Counted from the stretch's first letter, positions 42,727 through 52,666 are shown. The stretch is DNA of 64,000 bases from CALLCD01 sp039196965 (GCA_039196965.1 JBCCUK010000001.1:62001-126000); one strand, 5' to 3'. Numbers and translations are program-made. The notes: generated by a model from the letters alone, not told the origin.

Positions 42727-43287
42727 CTATGACTCTGCTTCCACTATTCTAAAGCGTGCGAGTTCCTGCTCTGCACGTTCCCATTCAGGGCGGAGATCAA
42801 GCGCCTTACGGAAGCTGTAATATGCAGCGGACGTATCGCCGTTCAATTCATGGGCTAGCCCAAGATTGAAATATGCAGCATGGGCATCCTGGGTATCTAG
42901 CTCGATAGATTTTTCCAGTGAGTCGATCGCGCCAACAGCATCTCCCATTGCGATCAGAGCTGCTCCCTCATTCAGATAGATCGCGCCCAATGCTGGGCGG
43001 CGGTTCTTGGCAACTGCGTAATCTGCGAGCGCGCTATCGAATTTGTTCATGCGCATACGTACTATACCACGGTTGACGTAGGTTGCCGTAAGGTCACGAC
43101 CTTCTAAAGTACCGGAATTTAGCGCATTTGTGCAGGCCCGCTCTTCGGTGGATGTTGGCATTGTCGTCGTGGTCACAGCTGTGAAGCACTCTTTACCAAG
43201 GCTACTGCCGAGAATTACCACTTGGGCACTGGCCATTCCTGTAAGCGTCAGCCCCGCAGCTGCTGTAAGTAGAAGTTTTCGTACCAT
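42727..43287 (-). CDS. Secreted TPR protein
   Basis: 186 residues with a signal peptide (MVRKLLLTAAAGLTLTGMASA). After a spacer with two cysteines (KECFTAV and ERACTNAL), about three to four tetratricopeptide repeats follow: VNRGIVRMRMNKFDSALADY, INEGAALIAMGDAVGAIDSL-like and FNLGLAHELNGDTSAAYYSF. It acts in the periplasm as a protein-binding scaffold, with no known partner. It is divergent from the cytochrome oxidase operon. Confidence 0.88.
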   Translation of the reverse strand: MVRKLLLTAAAGLTLTGMASAQVVILGSSLGKECFTAVTTTTMPTSTEERACTNALNSGTLEGRDLTATYVNRGIVRMRMNKFDSALADYAVAKNRRPALGAIYLNEGAALIAMGDAVGAIDSLEKSIELDTQDAHAAYFNLGLAHELNGDTSAAYYSFRKALDLRPEWERAEQELARFRIVEAES

Positions 43288-43464
43288 GGGCTCTATCCTC
43301 CTGTTTTGTGAACGTTAACACAAAAGCGGCAGATTTGCACTTTCCGCTTCGCTAAGTTGGCAACGGACAGGCAGGCTGCGACAATATTGAGCGGAAACCG
43401 TTATGGGTCTTGGCGCGTAACTTATATAGATAATACTGAAATCTAGGGTTCTGGGAGTCGTGAC

Positions 43465-44454
43465 TTGAACAAGATACATTCTTTTTGTGCCACTTTGTTG
43501 GCCGCGCTTGCCGCAACTCCTATGTCTTGGGCGCAGGGCAAGCCGACGGACGGCGCATTAGGCTTCCAGGAGCCAGTAACAGAGCTTGCGCGCAGGGGAT
43601 TCGCCTTTCACGATAGTTTCCTGCTGTGGATGTGTATCCTTATCACGCTGTTTGTGCTGGCACTGCTGATTTGGGTGATGGTCCGATACAATGCACGGGC
43701 AAACCCGGTGCCATCTAAAACGACCCACAATACAACGATTGAGGTCATCTGGACGCTTGGCCCGGTAATGATCCTGGTGGCCATTGCAGTCGTGTCCTTC
43801 CCGCTGCTCTACTACTTCGATGCAGAACCTGATCTGGAAGCGATTGCCTCTGGTGAGGTGACCGCGAGCGTCGAAGAGCAAGCCGCTGCGGCGAAAGGCT
43901 GGGTGAATGTGAAAGCCCAGGGGAATCAGTGGAATTGGACTTATTCCTACCCTGATGTCCTCGATGACAGCGGCTACCCCATCGAGTTCACATCAAGTCC
44001 GCTTCATACAGGTCAGCCTGAACTCGACCGGGTGCGTTATGAGAGCTTGGGCAAATCAGTGCCGTTTGAGGATCATCCGGTGAATCTCGCTGTAGATCTT
44101 CCAATGGTTGTGCCCGCCGGCCGCTATGTACGCTACTACACCGCCGCCGCCGATGTGATCCATTCCTTCGCCATGCCAAGCTTCGGCATCAAGACCGATG
44201 CCGTACCTGGTCGGTTGAACGAGGGCTGGTTCAAAGTCGATGAGCCCGGCGTCTACTACGGTCAGTGCTCAGAGCTTTGCGGCAAGGACCATGCGTTCAT
44301 GCCGATTGAAATTCGTGTGGTCCCGCAGCCACAATACGATGAATGGGTGCGTATCATGCTGGAAGGAAATCCAGATGCTGCCGCCGAATATGTTTCCGTG
44401 ATCGATCAGCCAACCCGCCTGGCGTCCGCGGTCACTTCGACAAGGGAGAAATAG
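43465..44454 (+). CDS. coxB: Cytochrome c oxidase subunit II
   Basis: 329 residues. A signal sequence and two membrane helices (about 52-75 and 95-115) precede the periplasmic cupredoxin domain. The CuA centre is plain: HSFAMPSFGIK near residue 232 and GQCSELCGKDHAFMPIEI near residue 267. It accepts electrons from cytochrome c. The start is TTG with GGGAG eight bases upstream; the AT-rich TATATAGATAAT at 43423-43434 probably includes the operon promoter. coxA follows three bases after its stop. Confidence 0.96.
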   Translation: MNKIHSFCATLLAALAATPMSWAQGKPTDGALGFQEPVTELARRGFAFHDSFLLWMCILITLFVLALLIWVMVRYNARANPVPSKTTHNTTIEVIWTLGPVMILVAIAVVSFPLLYYFDAEPDLEAIASGEVTASVEEQAAAAKGWVNVKAQGNQWNWTYSYPDVLDDSGYPIEFTSSPLHTGQPELDRVRYESLGKSVPFEDHPVNLAVDLPMVVPAGRYVRYYTAAADVIHSFAMPSFGIKTDAVPGRLNEGWFKVDEPGVYYGQCSELCGKDHAFMPIEIRVVPQPQYDEWVRIMLEGNPDAAAEYVSVIDQPTRLASAVTSTREK

Positions 44455-44457
44455 TCC

Positions 44458-46158
44458 ATGCCGATGGACGAGCTTGTAATCGACAAACCGCAAGCGGTTA
44501 GCGATCATCACGACGACCACGACCATAAGCCGGGCTTTTTTGTCCGCTGGTTCTACTCCACCAACCACAAAGATATCGGGACACTTTATCTCGTATTCGC
44601 TCTGATCGCCGGCATTGTCGGCTACGGCCTTTCCGGTCTGATCCGCTGGGAGCTTGCCCAGCCTGGCATCGGGCCACTGATGGGTTTGATGGAAGCTCTC
44701 TACGGTCTTGAGGGTGACGCAGCGCGCGAGCAGGCGAAGCAATTCTACAACACCGTAATCACCTATCACGGTCTGATCATGATTTTCTTCATGGTCATGC
44801 CTGCCCTGATTGGTGGCTTCGGCAACTGGTTTGTGCCGCTTATGATTGGCGCGCCAGACATGGCGTTTCCTCGCATGAACAATATCTCCTTCTGGCTTAC
44901 GGTTGCGGCCTTTTTGCTATTGATGACGTCTATGTTTGTGCCGAGCGGGAATGGCGGAAATGGCTTCGGTGGCGGATGGGTCCTCTATCCACCCCTGTCG
45001 GGGCTGAAGGGGCATTCCGGACCGGCCATGGACCTTGTTATCCTGTCACTGCACACGGCTGGAATCGCGTCTATCCTTGGCGCGATCAATTTTATCGTGA
45101 CAATTCTAAATATGCGCGCGCCCGGCATGACGCTGCACAAGATGCCGCTCTTTGCCTGGTCAATGCTGGTGACCGCGTCACTACTGCTGCTCGCTCTTCC
45201 TGTCCTTGCAGGCGCACTGACAATGCTGCTGACCGATCGTAACTTCGGATCGCAGTTCTTCGTGCCGGAAGGAGGCGGCGACCCTATCATGTTCCAGCAC
45301 CTCTTCTGGTTCTTCGGTCACCCTGAAGTCTACATCATGATCCTGCCTGGCTTTGGTATCGTCAGCCACATCATCTCTACCTTCTCCAAGAAGCCGATCT
45401 TTGGCTATCTCGGCATGGCCTATGCCATGGTCGGTATCGGTGTGATCGGCTTTATCGTTTGGGCGCACCACATGTACACGGTCGGCATGCCAGTGGACAT
45501 GAAGGCTTACTTTGTGGCCGCGACCATGGTGATTGCGGTGCCAACGGGCATAAAGATTTTCTCCTGGATTGCGACCATGTGGGGAGGGTCAATCACCTTC
45601 ACCATACCGATGATCTGGGCGATTGGTTTCATCTTCCTGTTCACGCTTGGCGGTGTAACCGGCGTTGTGCTTGCCAATGCAGGCATCGACCATGCGCTTC
45701 ATGATACCTATTATGTTGTAGCCCACTTCCACTACGTCTTGTCGCTCGGAGCCGTGTTCGCTCTGTTTGCCGGTTGGTATTACTGGTTCGAGAAGATGTT
45801 CGGTGTGAAGTACAATTCGATGCTTGCTGGCATCCACTTCTGGCTGATGTTCATCGGATCGAATGTGATCTTCTTTCCGCAGCACTTCCTCGGCTTGAAC
45901 GGTATGCCGCGTCGGTACATCGACTATGCACCTGCCTATGAGCTTTGGCATGGTGTATCGACTATCGGTTATGCAATCAGCCTCGTTGCAACCATCGTGT
46001 TCTTTATTGGGCTTGCCGAAGCGATGATCCGCCGCCGCAAAGCCGAAGCGAATCCATGGGGAGAGGGGGCAACGACGCTGGAGTGGACATTGTCCTCACC
46101 GCCGCCGTTCCACCAGTACTCAACTTTGCCTGAGTGGAAGGCCGAGGCCGAGCACTAG
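44458..46158 (+). CDS. coxA: Cytochrome c oxidase subunit I
   Basis: 566 residues with twelve membrane helices; it holds heme a and the heme a3-CuB site that reduces oxygen. Signatures: TYHGLIMIFFMVMP with a heme a ligand, GHPEVYIMILPG with a CuB histidine, the linked tyrosine and the D-channel glutamate, WAHHMYTVGMP with further CuB histidines, and DTYYVVAHFHYVLS with the heme a3 and a ligands. This is an A-type (aa3) oxidase. N-terminal histidine/aspartate cluster DHHDDHDHK is notable. Confidence 0.98.
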   Translation: MPMDELVIDKPQAVSDHHDDHDHKPGFFVRWFYSTNHKDIGTLYLVFALIAGIVGYGLSGLIRWELAQPGIGPLMGLMEALYGLEGDAAREQAKQFYNTVITYHGLIMIFFMVMPALIGGFGNWFVPLMIGAPDMAFPRMNNISFWLTVAAFLLLMTSMFVPSGNGGNGFGGGWVLYPPLSGLKGHSGPAMDLVILSLHTAGIASILGAINFIVTILNMRAPGMTLHKMPLFAWSMLVTASLLLLALPVLAGALTMLLTDRNFGSQFFVPEGGGDPIMFQHLFWFFGHPEVYIMILPGFGIVSHIISTFSKKPIFGYLGMAYAMVGIGVIGFIVWAHHMYTVGMPVDMKAYFVAATMVIAVPTGIKIFSWIATMWGGSITFTIPMIWAIGFIFLFTLGGVTGVVLANAGIDHALHDTYYVVAHFHYVLSLGAVFALFAGWYYWFEKMFGVKYNSMLAGIHFWLMFIGSNVIFFPQHFLGLNGMPRRYIDYAPAYELWHGVSTIGYAISLVATIVFFIGLAEAMIRRRKAEANPWGEGATTLEWTLSSPPPFHQYSTLPEWKAEAEH

Positions 46159-46283
46159 TCGTGCCGGCCCCGGTCTTCGGGCGAATACATTGTCACAGCG
46201 ACGCCAGGCGCGATTTCTGTCATGTCGCCTATTGAGAAAGGGTTTCGCAGGCCGCCCATGGTGCCGAGCGATACGAATAATGT

Positions 46284-47234
46284 ATGACTGATACGGTCCC
46301 CTCCACGTCAGAGCTGCGGCACGCTACGGCGAATGACTACATTCAGCTTATGAAGCCGCGCATTATGGGGCTGGTGGTGTTTACCGGCGTGGCGGGCCTT
46401 GCCGCTGCTCCTGGTGCTATGAACCCGGTCATGGCTGTTGTTGCTGTATTGGCTATTGCGCTCGGATCAGGTGCTGCGGGTGCCCTTAACATGTGGTACG
46501 ATTCCGACATTGATGCAGTGATGAGCCGGACATCATCCCGGCCCATTCCATCGGGCGCTGTCCCTCGCGAAGAAGCACTTGCCCTTGGGCTGATCATTTC
46601 AGGCATATCCGTTTTAATGATGTGGCTCGCGTCGAACACGCTTGCCGCCGGTCTGTTGGCGCTATCGATCGTCTATTACGCTTGGTTCTACACGATCTTC
46701 CTGAAGCGGCGTACACACCAGAACATCGTTATCGGGGGCGCGGCGGGCGCCTTTCCTCCAGTAATTGGCTGGGCCGCCGTCACCGGGACAACGCCGCTCG
46801 ATCCCTGGATCCTTTTTGCGATCATCTTCTTCTGGACCCCGCCGCACTTCTGGGCCCTGTCGCTTCTGGCCCATAAGGAATATGCGCGCGTGGGAGTTCC
46901 CATGCTGCCGGTAACCCATGGGGCCCGCAGCACACGCCGACAGATCTTTGCCTACACATTCGTGCTCGCGCCGGTCGCTCTGGCACCAGTGGTCACAGGG
47001 CTCGCAGGCTGGCTTTATGCTGTGGTTGCCGCTGGGTTCAGTACCGTATTCATCTGGCGCGCCTATGAGGTACTGAGAAGCCAGGCAGGCGAGGCGGATG
47101 CCGTTGCAGAAGATCATCAGGCGGCAAAGAAACTGTTTGTTTTTTCGATCTTCTATCTCTTCGCGGTGTTTGGTGCATTGCTCATTGAATATGGAACAGG
47201 GGCCCGCTTTCCGGTGATTGTCGGCCATGGTTGA
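46284..47234 (+). CDS. ctaB: Heme O synthase (protoheme IX farnesyltransferase)
   Basis: 316 residues, UbiA-fold membrane enzyme that farnesylates heme B to heme O, the precursor of the heme a in this oxidase. Motifs: LNMWYDSDIDAVMSRTSSRP near residue 72 and FWTPPHFWALSLLAHKEYAR near residue 180. It begins 125 bases after coxA and overlaps the next small gene by eight bases. Confidence 0.96.
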   Translation: MTDTVPSTSELRHATANDYIQLMKPRIMGLVVFTGVAGLAAAPGAMNPVMAVVAVLAIALGSGAAGALNMWYDSDIDAVMSRTSSRPIPSGAVPREEALALGLIISGISVLMMWLASNTLAAGLLALSIVYYAWFYTIFLKRRTHQNIVIGGAAGAFPPVIGWAAVTGTTPLDPWILFAIIFFWTPPHFWALSLLAHKEYARVGVPMLPVTHGARSTRRQIFAYTFVLAPVALAPVVTGLAGWLYAVVAAGFSTVFIWRAYEVLRSQAGEADAVAEDHQAAKKLFVFSIFYLFAVFGALLIEYGTGARFPVIVGHG

Positions 47235-47397
47235 TGAGGGCAAGATTGCCGACCAGGCTGAAGCGCAGCGTCTCGCTGCCCAAAAAAAACGGAATGTCTG
47301 GCTCGCGATCGCGCTCTTCGTGTTTGTGATTCTGGTTGGCCTTGTGTCTGCAGTACGCCTTGCGGAGAATATCCAGAGCGGATCTGGAGCTGGATGA
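47227..47397 (+). CDS. CoxF-like small membrane protein of the oxidase operon
   Basis: 56 residues, starting at the ATG at 47227 inside the end of ctaB and ending in the ATGA that starts ctaG. It has a charged, lysine/arginine-rich N-terminus (MVDEGKIADQAEAQRLAAQK) and one membrane helix (VWLAIALFVFVILVGLVSAV). Alphaproteobacterial oxidase operons carry such a single-helix protein at exactly this place, sometimes called CoxF; its role in assembly is not well defined. Confidence 0.85.
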   Translation: MVDEGKIADQAEAQRLAAQKKRNVWLAIALFVFVILVGLVSAVRLAENIQSGSGAG

Positions 47398-47975
47398 TGG
47401 CCTTTTCGAATGCGAAAATCGCTTTCGTTGCCTCAGCCGTGGTGGTCGGCATGACTGGCCTCGCCTTCGCGTCCAAACCTCTCTATGACACATTTTGCCG
47501 GGTGACGGGATTTGGTGGAACAACCCGGATTGCAGAGGCTGCGCCGAGCGAAGTGCTCGACCGCGAAGTGAATGTCCGCTTCGATGCCAACGTCAATGAT
47601 GCGCCCTTAAAGTTTCGCCCCCTTGAAGGGAAGCACCGGATTGCGCTCGGCGAGCATGGTTTGGCTTTCTATGAGGTCACCAATACCGCGGCAGAGTCGA
47701 TAGCGGTTATGGCTGGCTATAACGTGACGCCCCATACCGCCGGGCGGTATTTCAACAAACTTGAATGCTTCTGCTTTGAGGAACGCGTAATCGAAGCGGG
47801 TGAGACAAAGACCCTGCCGGTCGTGTTCTTCATCGATCCAGCCTTGGACGAAGACAAACTCATGAACAGTTTGTCCACAATTACGCTGTCTTACACGTTT
47901 TATTCAATGAATAACGCACCAATAGAGCCTGCGACGCGTTCGTCCGATAGTGGTCGCGCGGTTGCGCTGCGATGA
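47394..47975 (+). CDS. ctaG: Cytochrome c oxidase copper assembly protein Cox11
   Basis: 193 residues: one N-terminal membrane helix and a periplasmic immunoglobulin-like domain that delivers copper to CuB of subunit I. Diagnostic segments are KPLYDTFCRVTGFGGTT near residue 28 and the copper-binding FNKLECFCFEER near residue 120. The ATG shares ATGA with the stop of the small upstream gene. Confidence 0.96.
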   Translation: MMAFSNAKIAFVASAVVVGMTGLAFASKPLYDTFCRVTGFGGTTRIAEAAPSEVLDREVNVRFDANVNDAPLKFRPLEGKHRIALGEHGLAFYEVTNTAAESIAVMAGYNVTPHTAGRYFNKLECFCFEERVIEAGETKTLPVVFFIDPALDEDKLMNSLSTITLSYTFYSMNNAPIEPATRSSDSGRAVALR

Positions 47976-48023
47976 TGGCTTAGAGTATCTTAAGAATCTA
48001 AAGGGAAATTGGGAAAAGAGAGT

Positions 48024-48893
48024 ATGGCCCACGGCGAAGTCAGACATGACTACCACCTCGTAAATCCGTCTCCATGGCCTTTGCTGGGATCTTTGGCGGT
48101 GACCGTCCTCGCGCTTGGCGGGGTTACTTATATGAAAGGCCTTTTTGGCATGCCTGCTGGCACCAGCTGGCTGATGATGGCCGGGTTCACCATGGTTGCT
48201 ATTGTGATGTTCGGCTGGTGGCGCGAAGTCATCAAGGAGAGCATTGGCGGCGATCATACGCCGGTCGTTCAAATCGGCCTGCGCTATGGCATGCTCATGT
48301 TCATCGCATCCGAAGTGATGTTCTTCGTGGCATGGTTCTGGTCGTTCTTCGAGCTCACTCTTTTCTACGGTGCGCGCGCCGGCGATACGTTCGATGGGCA
48401 AAATATTCTGTATGAACAGCTGCTGGCGTGGGGCTCATGGCCGCCGCCCGGCGTTGAAACCTTTGATCCATTCCACCTGCCGCTCATGAATACAGTTATT
48501 TTGCTGCTTTCAGGAACGACTGTTACCTGGGCACACCACGCCCTCCAGCATGGAGATCGGGACGGGTGCCGGAACGGTCTTATCCTTACAGTGGTGCTTG
48601 GCGCGCTGTTTACTTGTGTTCAGGCCATCGAATATGCCGAAGCGGGCTTCACCTATAGCGGCACGCTATATGGCTCGGCATTCTTCATGGCGACTGGCTT
48701 CCACGGTGCGCATGTTTTGATCGGCACGATCTTCCTGCTCGTATGTCTGTTGCGCCTGATGGGGGGCGGATTTACGCCGCAAAAGCACTTCGGATTTGAA
48801 GCCGCAGCCTGGTATTGGCACTTTGTTGATGTCGTGTGGCTGTTCCTGTTTGCATTCGTTTATGTTGCGCCGCACCTGATCCTGGGCCACTAA
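48024..48893 (+). CDS. coxC: Cytochrome c oxidase subunit III
   Basis: 289 residues with seven membrane helices. Typical N-terminus MAHGEVRHDYHLVNPSPWPL, then SEVMFFVAWFWSFFE, WPPPGVETFDP, GATVTWAHH-like TVTWAHHALQ and the end WYWHFVDVVWLFLF. It stabilises the catalytic core and the oxygen route. I prefer the ATG at 48024 because it matches the family start; a TTG at 48009 is also open. Confidence 0.96.
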   Translation: MAHGEVRHDYHLVNPSPWPLLGSLAVTVLALGGVTYMKGLFGMPAGTSWLMMAGFTMVAIVMFGWWREVIKESIGGDHTPVVQIGLRYGMLMFIASEVMFFVAWFWSFFELTLFYGARAGDTFDGQNILYEQLLAWGSWPPPGVETFDPFHLPLMNTVILLLSGTTVTWAHHALQHGDRDGCRNGLILTVVLGALFTCVQAIEYAEAGFTYSGTLYGSAFFMATGFHGAHVLIGTIFLLVCLLRLMGGGFTPQKHFGFEAAAWYWHFVDVVWLFLFAFVYVAPHLILGH

Positions 48894-48932
48894 TATCCGG
48901 GCTTAATCGGAATTTGCAGCCAAGGCGGGCAA

Positions 48933-49610
48933 ATGCGCTTTCGTCCATTACCAATAATGACGGCATGTATGGTGCCGGCCCTGGCTATTCTTTTCATGCT
49001 CGGGCATTGGCAATGGCAGCGATACACAGAGAAGCAGGGCTATGTTGACGCCGAAATCGCCTGGATAAGCTTCGAAGGCGAGCGGCAGACGCCGACCTTT
49101 ATGGTGTCGACAATTCTGAATGGCCGATCCGCTTGGCGGAGGATCAATCTCATTGATGCGGGGAATGAAGCCGTTTTCGTATCCGATACGGCCTATATCA
49201 GCATCAATCCCCCATCGGTCTCGCTGGTCGGAAGCGAGACTGCATCGTATCCGGAAGCGATATTCGTGACCCCCGCAGGGGCGAATGCACTTACCCCGTC
49301 GCCCTCCGAGAACACATTTTACGCCTACGACGTCGAACAGCTGAAAGCGCGGCTGGAGGGAGATCTCGCAAGCCGTGTGCGTTCCGATGTGCTTGAGCCA
49401 AGATTTCTCTCGGTCATGGACCTGGAGCAAGGCGGTCAGGTTGAGCGTATCGAGAACCCCTGGGCCAATCCGGAACTGGCAGATCCTCTTCCGCCAGCCC
49501 GGCATTTGGGATATGCGCTCACCTGGTGGGGCCTTGGGTTAGGCCTGATCGTAATCTATTTAGTGTTTCATCTTCAGTCAGGACGCCTGACTCTGAAACA
49601 AGCCGCCTGA
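48933..49610 (+). CDS. SURF1-family oxidase assembly protein
   Basis: 225 residues with two membrane helices at the ends (residues about 8-24 and 198-216) around a periplasmic domain, the SURF1 layout. The N-terminal LGHWQWQRYTEKQ and the C-terminal RHLGYALTWWGLGLGL are the family anchors; the middle is divergent. SURF1 helps insert heme a into subunit I. It follows coxC by 39 bases, and the DUF983 gene often found between them in relatives is absent. Confidence 0.9.
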   Translation: MRFRPLPIMTACMVPALAILFMLGHWQWQRYTEKQGYVDAEIAWISFEGERQTPTFMVSTILNGRSAWRRINLIDAGNEAVFVSDTAYISINPPSVSLVGSETASYPEAIFVTPAGANALTPSPSENTFYAYDVEQLKARLEGDLASRVRSDVLEPRFLSVMDLEQGGQVERIENPWANPELADPLPPARHLGYALTWWGLGLGLIVIYLVFHLQSGRLTLKQAA

Positions 49611-49626
49611 TGGAGGGCGCGCTGAT

Positions 49627-51009
49627 ATGAGGTATATTTCGACCCGTGGGCGGGCTGATCCCGTCGATTTTGTCGATGCGTGCCTGGCAGGACTTGCGCC
49701 TGATGGCGGCCTCTATGTGCCCGAGGAGTGGCCCCAGATTGAGCCTGCCCGGGCAGGCGAAACCTATGTCGATCTGTCGATACGTATTCTGTCGGCCTTT
49801 GCAGGTGATGCGATCTCTGTCGATGATCTCGCAGACATTTGTGAGCAAGCCTATGGAAATTTCTCCCATGGCAGCGTCGCGCCGGTTCGGCAAACCTCTC
49901 CAAACCGATGGATGCTGGAGCTGTTTCACGGGCCAACACTCGCCTTCAAAGATGTGGCGATGCAATTCATTGGTCGCTTTTACGACCATATCCTGACCGA
50001 GCGCGATCAGCGGATGACCGTCATCTGTGCCACTAGCGGCGACACGGGTGGCGCAGCGGCGGCGGCGTTTGCGGGTTCCGAGCGTGTTAATCTCGTCATC
50101 CTGCATCCGAATGAGCGCATATCGCCAGTCCAGCGGAAATTCATGACCTCCACCGGTGCCGAGAATGTTCTGAATGCAGCGATTGATTGCGATTTCGACG
50201 ATTGCCAGGCCATCGTCAAAAGACTGTTTGCCGATAGTGATTTTGTCTCGGATGTGGGCCTGTCTGGCGTGAACTCCATCAATTGGGCGCGGATTGCCGC
50301 TCAATCCGTTTACTATGCTTTCGTCCAGGCGGCACTTGGACCAGACCGACACCTGAGATTTGTGGTCCCGAGCGGGAATATGGGTAATGCTTTCGCCGGC
50401 TATGTGGCTCACAAATGCGGTCTGCTCGCAGGTTTCGATCTCATTTGCGCCGTGAATGAGAACAAGACCCTGGCTGACATGCTAGAAACCGGTCAGATGA
50501 AGCGGACGCCTGCGGTGAAAACGCCCAGTCCGGCCATGGACATTTCCGTGCCCAGCAATTTCGAGCGCCTGATTTTTGACGCGTCTCACCATGATGCGGC
50601 ATCGGTCCGCCAGATGTATGAGCAGTATGCCCAGAGCAATGGTGCAGAACTGCCTGAAGACGCGATGGTTGAGTTTGAAAGTCTGCTGCTTTCGGCGCGA
50701 CCGGTTTCCAATCATGCAACTTTGAAGGAAATGCAGAAGATTCTGCAGGAAACCGGCGAGCTTGTCTGCCCGCATACGGCCGTTGGAACATCTGTTTCAC
50801 GGTGTCTGCGCGCCACCGATGCTTGCACGATCGTCGTGCTGGCGACGGCGCACCCCGCGAAGTTCCCGGAAACGGTCAAAGAAGCCACAGGGCGGGACGC
50901 GCCTCTGCCAGAGCGATGCGCCGATATTGCGGGAAGAGAGGAAATTTTCAGCGTACTGGCCGCCGATGATCAGGCCGTTCGGGACTTCATCAGACAAGGT
51001 ATCTCATAG
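49627..51009 (+). CDS. thrC: Threonine synthase
   Basis: 460-residue PLP enzyme turning O-phosphohomoserine into threonine. N-terminus MRYISTRGRADPVDFVDACL and LAPDGGLYVPEEW are typical of the long bacterial form. The PLP lysine is in HGPTLAFKDVAMQF near residue 110, and VPSGNMGNAFAGY binds the cofactor phosphate. It lies 16 bases after the SURF1 gene, a linkage that recurs in Alphaproteobacteria. Confidence 0.96.
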   Translation: MRYISTRGRADPVDFVDACLAGLAPDGGLYVPEEWPQIEPARAGETYVDLSIRILSAFAGDAISVDDLADICEQAYGNFSHGSVAPVRQTSPNRWMLELFHGPTLAFKDVAMQFIGRFYDHILTERDQRMTVICATSGDTGGAAAAAFAGSERVNLVILHPNERISPVQRKFMTSTGAENVLNAAIDCDFDDCQAIVKRLFADSDFVSDVGLSGVNSINWARIAAQSVYYAFVQAALGPDRHLRFVVPSGNMGNAFAGYVAHKCGLLAGFDLICAVNENKTLADMLETGQMKRTPAVKTPSPAMDISVPSNFERLIFDASHHDAASVRQMYEQYAQSNGAELPEDAMVEFESLLLSARPVSNHATLKEMQKILQETGELVCPHTAVGTSVSRCLRATDACTIVVLATAHPAKFPETVKEATGRDAPLPERCADIAGREEIFSVLAADDQAVRDFIRQGIS

Positions 51010-51014
51010 GGCTG

Positions 51015-51602
51015 ATGCGCGGATTTGATTATCGGAGCCTGCAGCTTGAAGGTGCCGATATCTATTTGCGCGCTCCGAGGCGTGGCGATTTCAAAGCCTG
51101 GTCCTCAATAAGGGAACAGGACAGGGAGCATCTGGAACCCTGGGAACCAGCCTGGCCGGAATTTGCCAATAGCAAGATGGATTGGCGTGGCCGGTTCACG
51201 GGCTGGCGGGCAGCCTGGCAACGGGGCACGGGAGCGACATTTTTTGTCTTTCAAAGAACTGACCGGCGGCTTGCGGGCAGCGTTGGTCTTTCCGGCATAA
51301 AGGGCGGTGCGGCCAATAGCGCCATACTCGGATATTGGCTGTCGCATGAATTCATTGGCCGGGGGTATATGACGGAGGCCGTCAACATCGTCTCCAGATG
51401 GGCCTTCCACTCGCTCGGCCTGTCGCGCCTTGAGGCTGGCACGCTTCCTGAAAACCAGAAATCCCAGAACGTTCTTGAGCGATGCGGCTTTCGTAAAGAG
51501 GGACTGGCGCGGGAATATCTTGAGATTGCGGGTAGGCGGCGCGACCACGTGCTTTATGCTCGGCTTGTTGGAGATCGAGTTGAGACGCGTGAGGAAACAT
51601 GA
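51015..51602 (+). CDS. GNAT acetyltransferase (RimJ-like)
   Basis: 195 residues of GNAT fold. The acetyl-CoA loop appears as SHEFIGRGYMTEAV near residue 115, with GYWLS before it and NQKSQNVLERCGFRKEGLAR after it, the RimJ/RimL pattern. It may acetylate the N-terminus of a ribosomal protein, but the substrate cannot be read. It starts five bases after thrC and overlaps the EAL gene by ATGA. Confidence 0.92.
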   Translation: MRGFDYRSLQLEGADIYLRAPRRGDFKAWSSIREQDREHLEPWEPAWPEFANSKMDWRGRFTGWRAAWQRGTGATFFVFQRTDRRLAGSVGLSGIKGGAANSAILGYWLSHEFIGRGYMTEAVNIVSRWAFHSLGLSRLEAGTLPENQKSQNVLERCGFRKEGLAREYLEIAGRRRDHVLYARLVGDRVETREET

Positions 51603-52636
51603 CTAAGGCATCCAGTGTCGATGAAGCGTTAACGCTGCGCCATGGGCGATGGGATTGGGCACCAGAGGGCGGCGAACTCACAGTGACCATGAGAGCCGAT
51701 GATGAGCTGCGTCATCTGGCGGGCAAATGGTCCCTCGATGCCTTCAGCCTGTTGCTTGACGGGCTTTCCCGCGCACGACTGATGCGGGCCTTTGACGCAA
51801 GGGCGAAGGAGGTGTCTTGTGCGCTCGGCTTGTCAGACGGTCGCAGAATTCGGCTGGTTGGAACCTTTTCCGAGGATCGGTCAGCCGGCGGCGATGTGCT
51901 TGCCGTTTCGAACGCCGTGGGCGAAGTCGGACCTGGGCCGATACTATCGCCCGCCTATCAGCCGATTGTGTCGCTGCGCACCGGAAGGACCGCCGGGTTT
52001 GAAGCTCTAGCGCGGTGGAAAGGTGAGGAAGGCGTAACGGACGCAACTTTCGAAGATCCGGCGCTGGCCACCAATATGCTTATCCATGCTGCCGAATCGC
52101 TCGGCATATGGCGCGCGGCGACGGGCGATGAGGAATTGTTCGTACAGGTCAATCTGACAGGTCGTGATCTTGCGCAAGGGGCCGAGGTTGCTCGTCTTAT
52201 CGAGACGCTCCGCCAAGGCTACGATCTCCCTACGGGTGTTCTCAAGATTGAGCTGACAGAGCAGGCAGCGCTGCATGATCAGAAACGGGCCATTGAGGCC
52301 GTAAAGAAAATCCAAAGTGCCGGAGCCGCGCTTGTTCTCGATGATTTCGGATCCGGCCATTCCAGCTTTGCCTGGCTTGCCGATATGCCCGCCGATGCTT
52401 TGAAGGTAGACGCAGATCTGACGCAGAGACTCGGCGATCAGCGTGCGGAGCACATTCTCGAAGCGATTACGCTCCTGGCGCAGCGCCTCGATATGTCCGC
52501 CACAGCAGAGGGGGTGGAAGACAAGGCCATGGTGACAAAGCTGCGATCACTGGGCTTTGACTATGTACAGGGGTTTGCCTTTGCCCGCCCCATGGGCCGG
52601 GATGCCGCTTTGGCGTTCCTGCAAGATGCGAGCTAA
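51599..52636 (+). CDS. EAL-domain c-di-GMP phosphodiesterase
   Basis: 345 residues. Residues 1-115 form a beta-rich sensory-like region with no clear family. The EAL domain then has all catalytic residues I can check: FEALARW, VQVNLTG, KIELTEQ, LVLDDFGSGHSS, ALKVDAD, TAEGVED and YVQGF. It should hydrolyse c-di-GMP, lowering a signal that favours surface attachment. No membrane helix is seen. It closes the long transcription unit that starts at coxB. Confidence 0.93.
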   Translation: MTKASSVDEALTLRHGRWDWAPEGGELTVTMRADDELRHLAGKWSLDAFSLLLDGLSRARLMRAFDARAKEVSCALGLSDGRRIRLVGTFSEDRSAGGDVLAVSNAVGEVGPGPILSPAYQPIVSLRTGRTAGFEALARWKGEEGVTDATFEDPALATNMLIHAAESLGIWRAATGDEELFVQVNLTGRDLAQGAEVARLIETLRQGYDLPTGVLKIELTEQAALHDQKRAIEAVKKIQSAGAALVLDDFGSGHSSFAWLADMPADALKVDADLTQRLGDQRAEHILEAITLLAQRLDMSATAEGVEDKAMVTKLRSLGFDYVQGFAFARPMGRDAALAFLQDAS

Positions 52637-52666
52637 CAATCTTAGCTCCTAGGGCGTTGTTTTTTT
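52630..52666 (+). terminator. Possible terminator after EAL gene
   Basis: GAGCTAA pairs with TTAGCTC around CAATC; this stem includes the EAL stop codon. A T-rich stretch (52657-52666) follows about eight bases downstream. The gap makes it weaker than a textbook terminator. Confidence 0.45.
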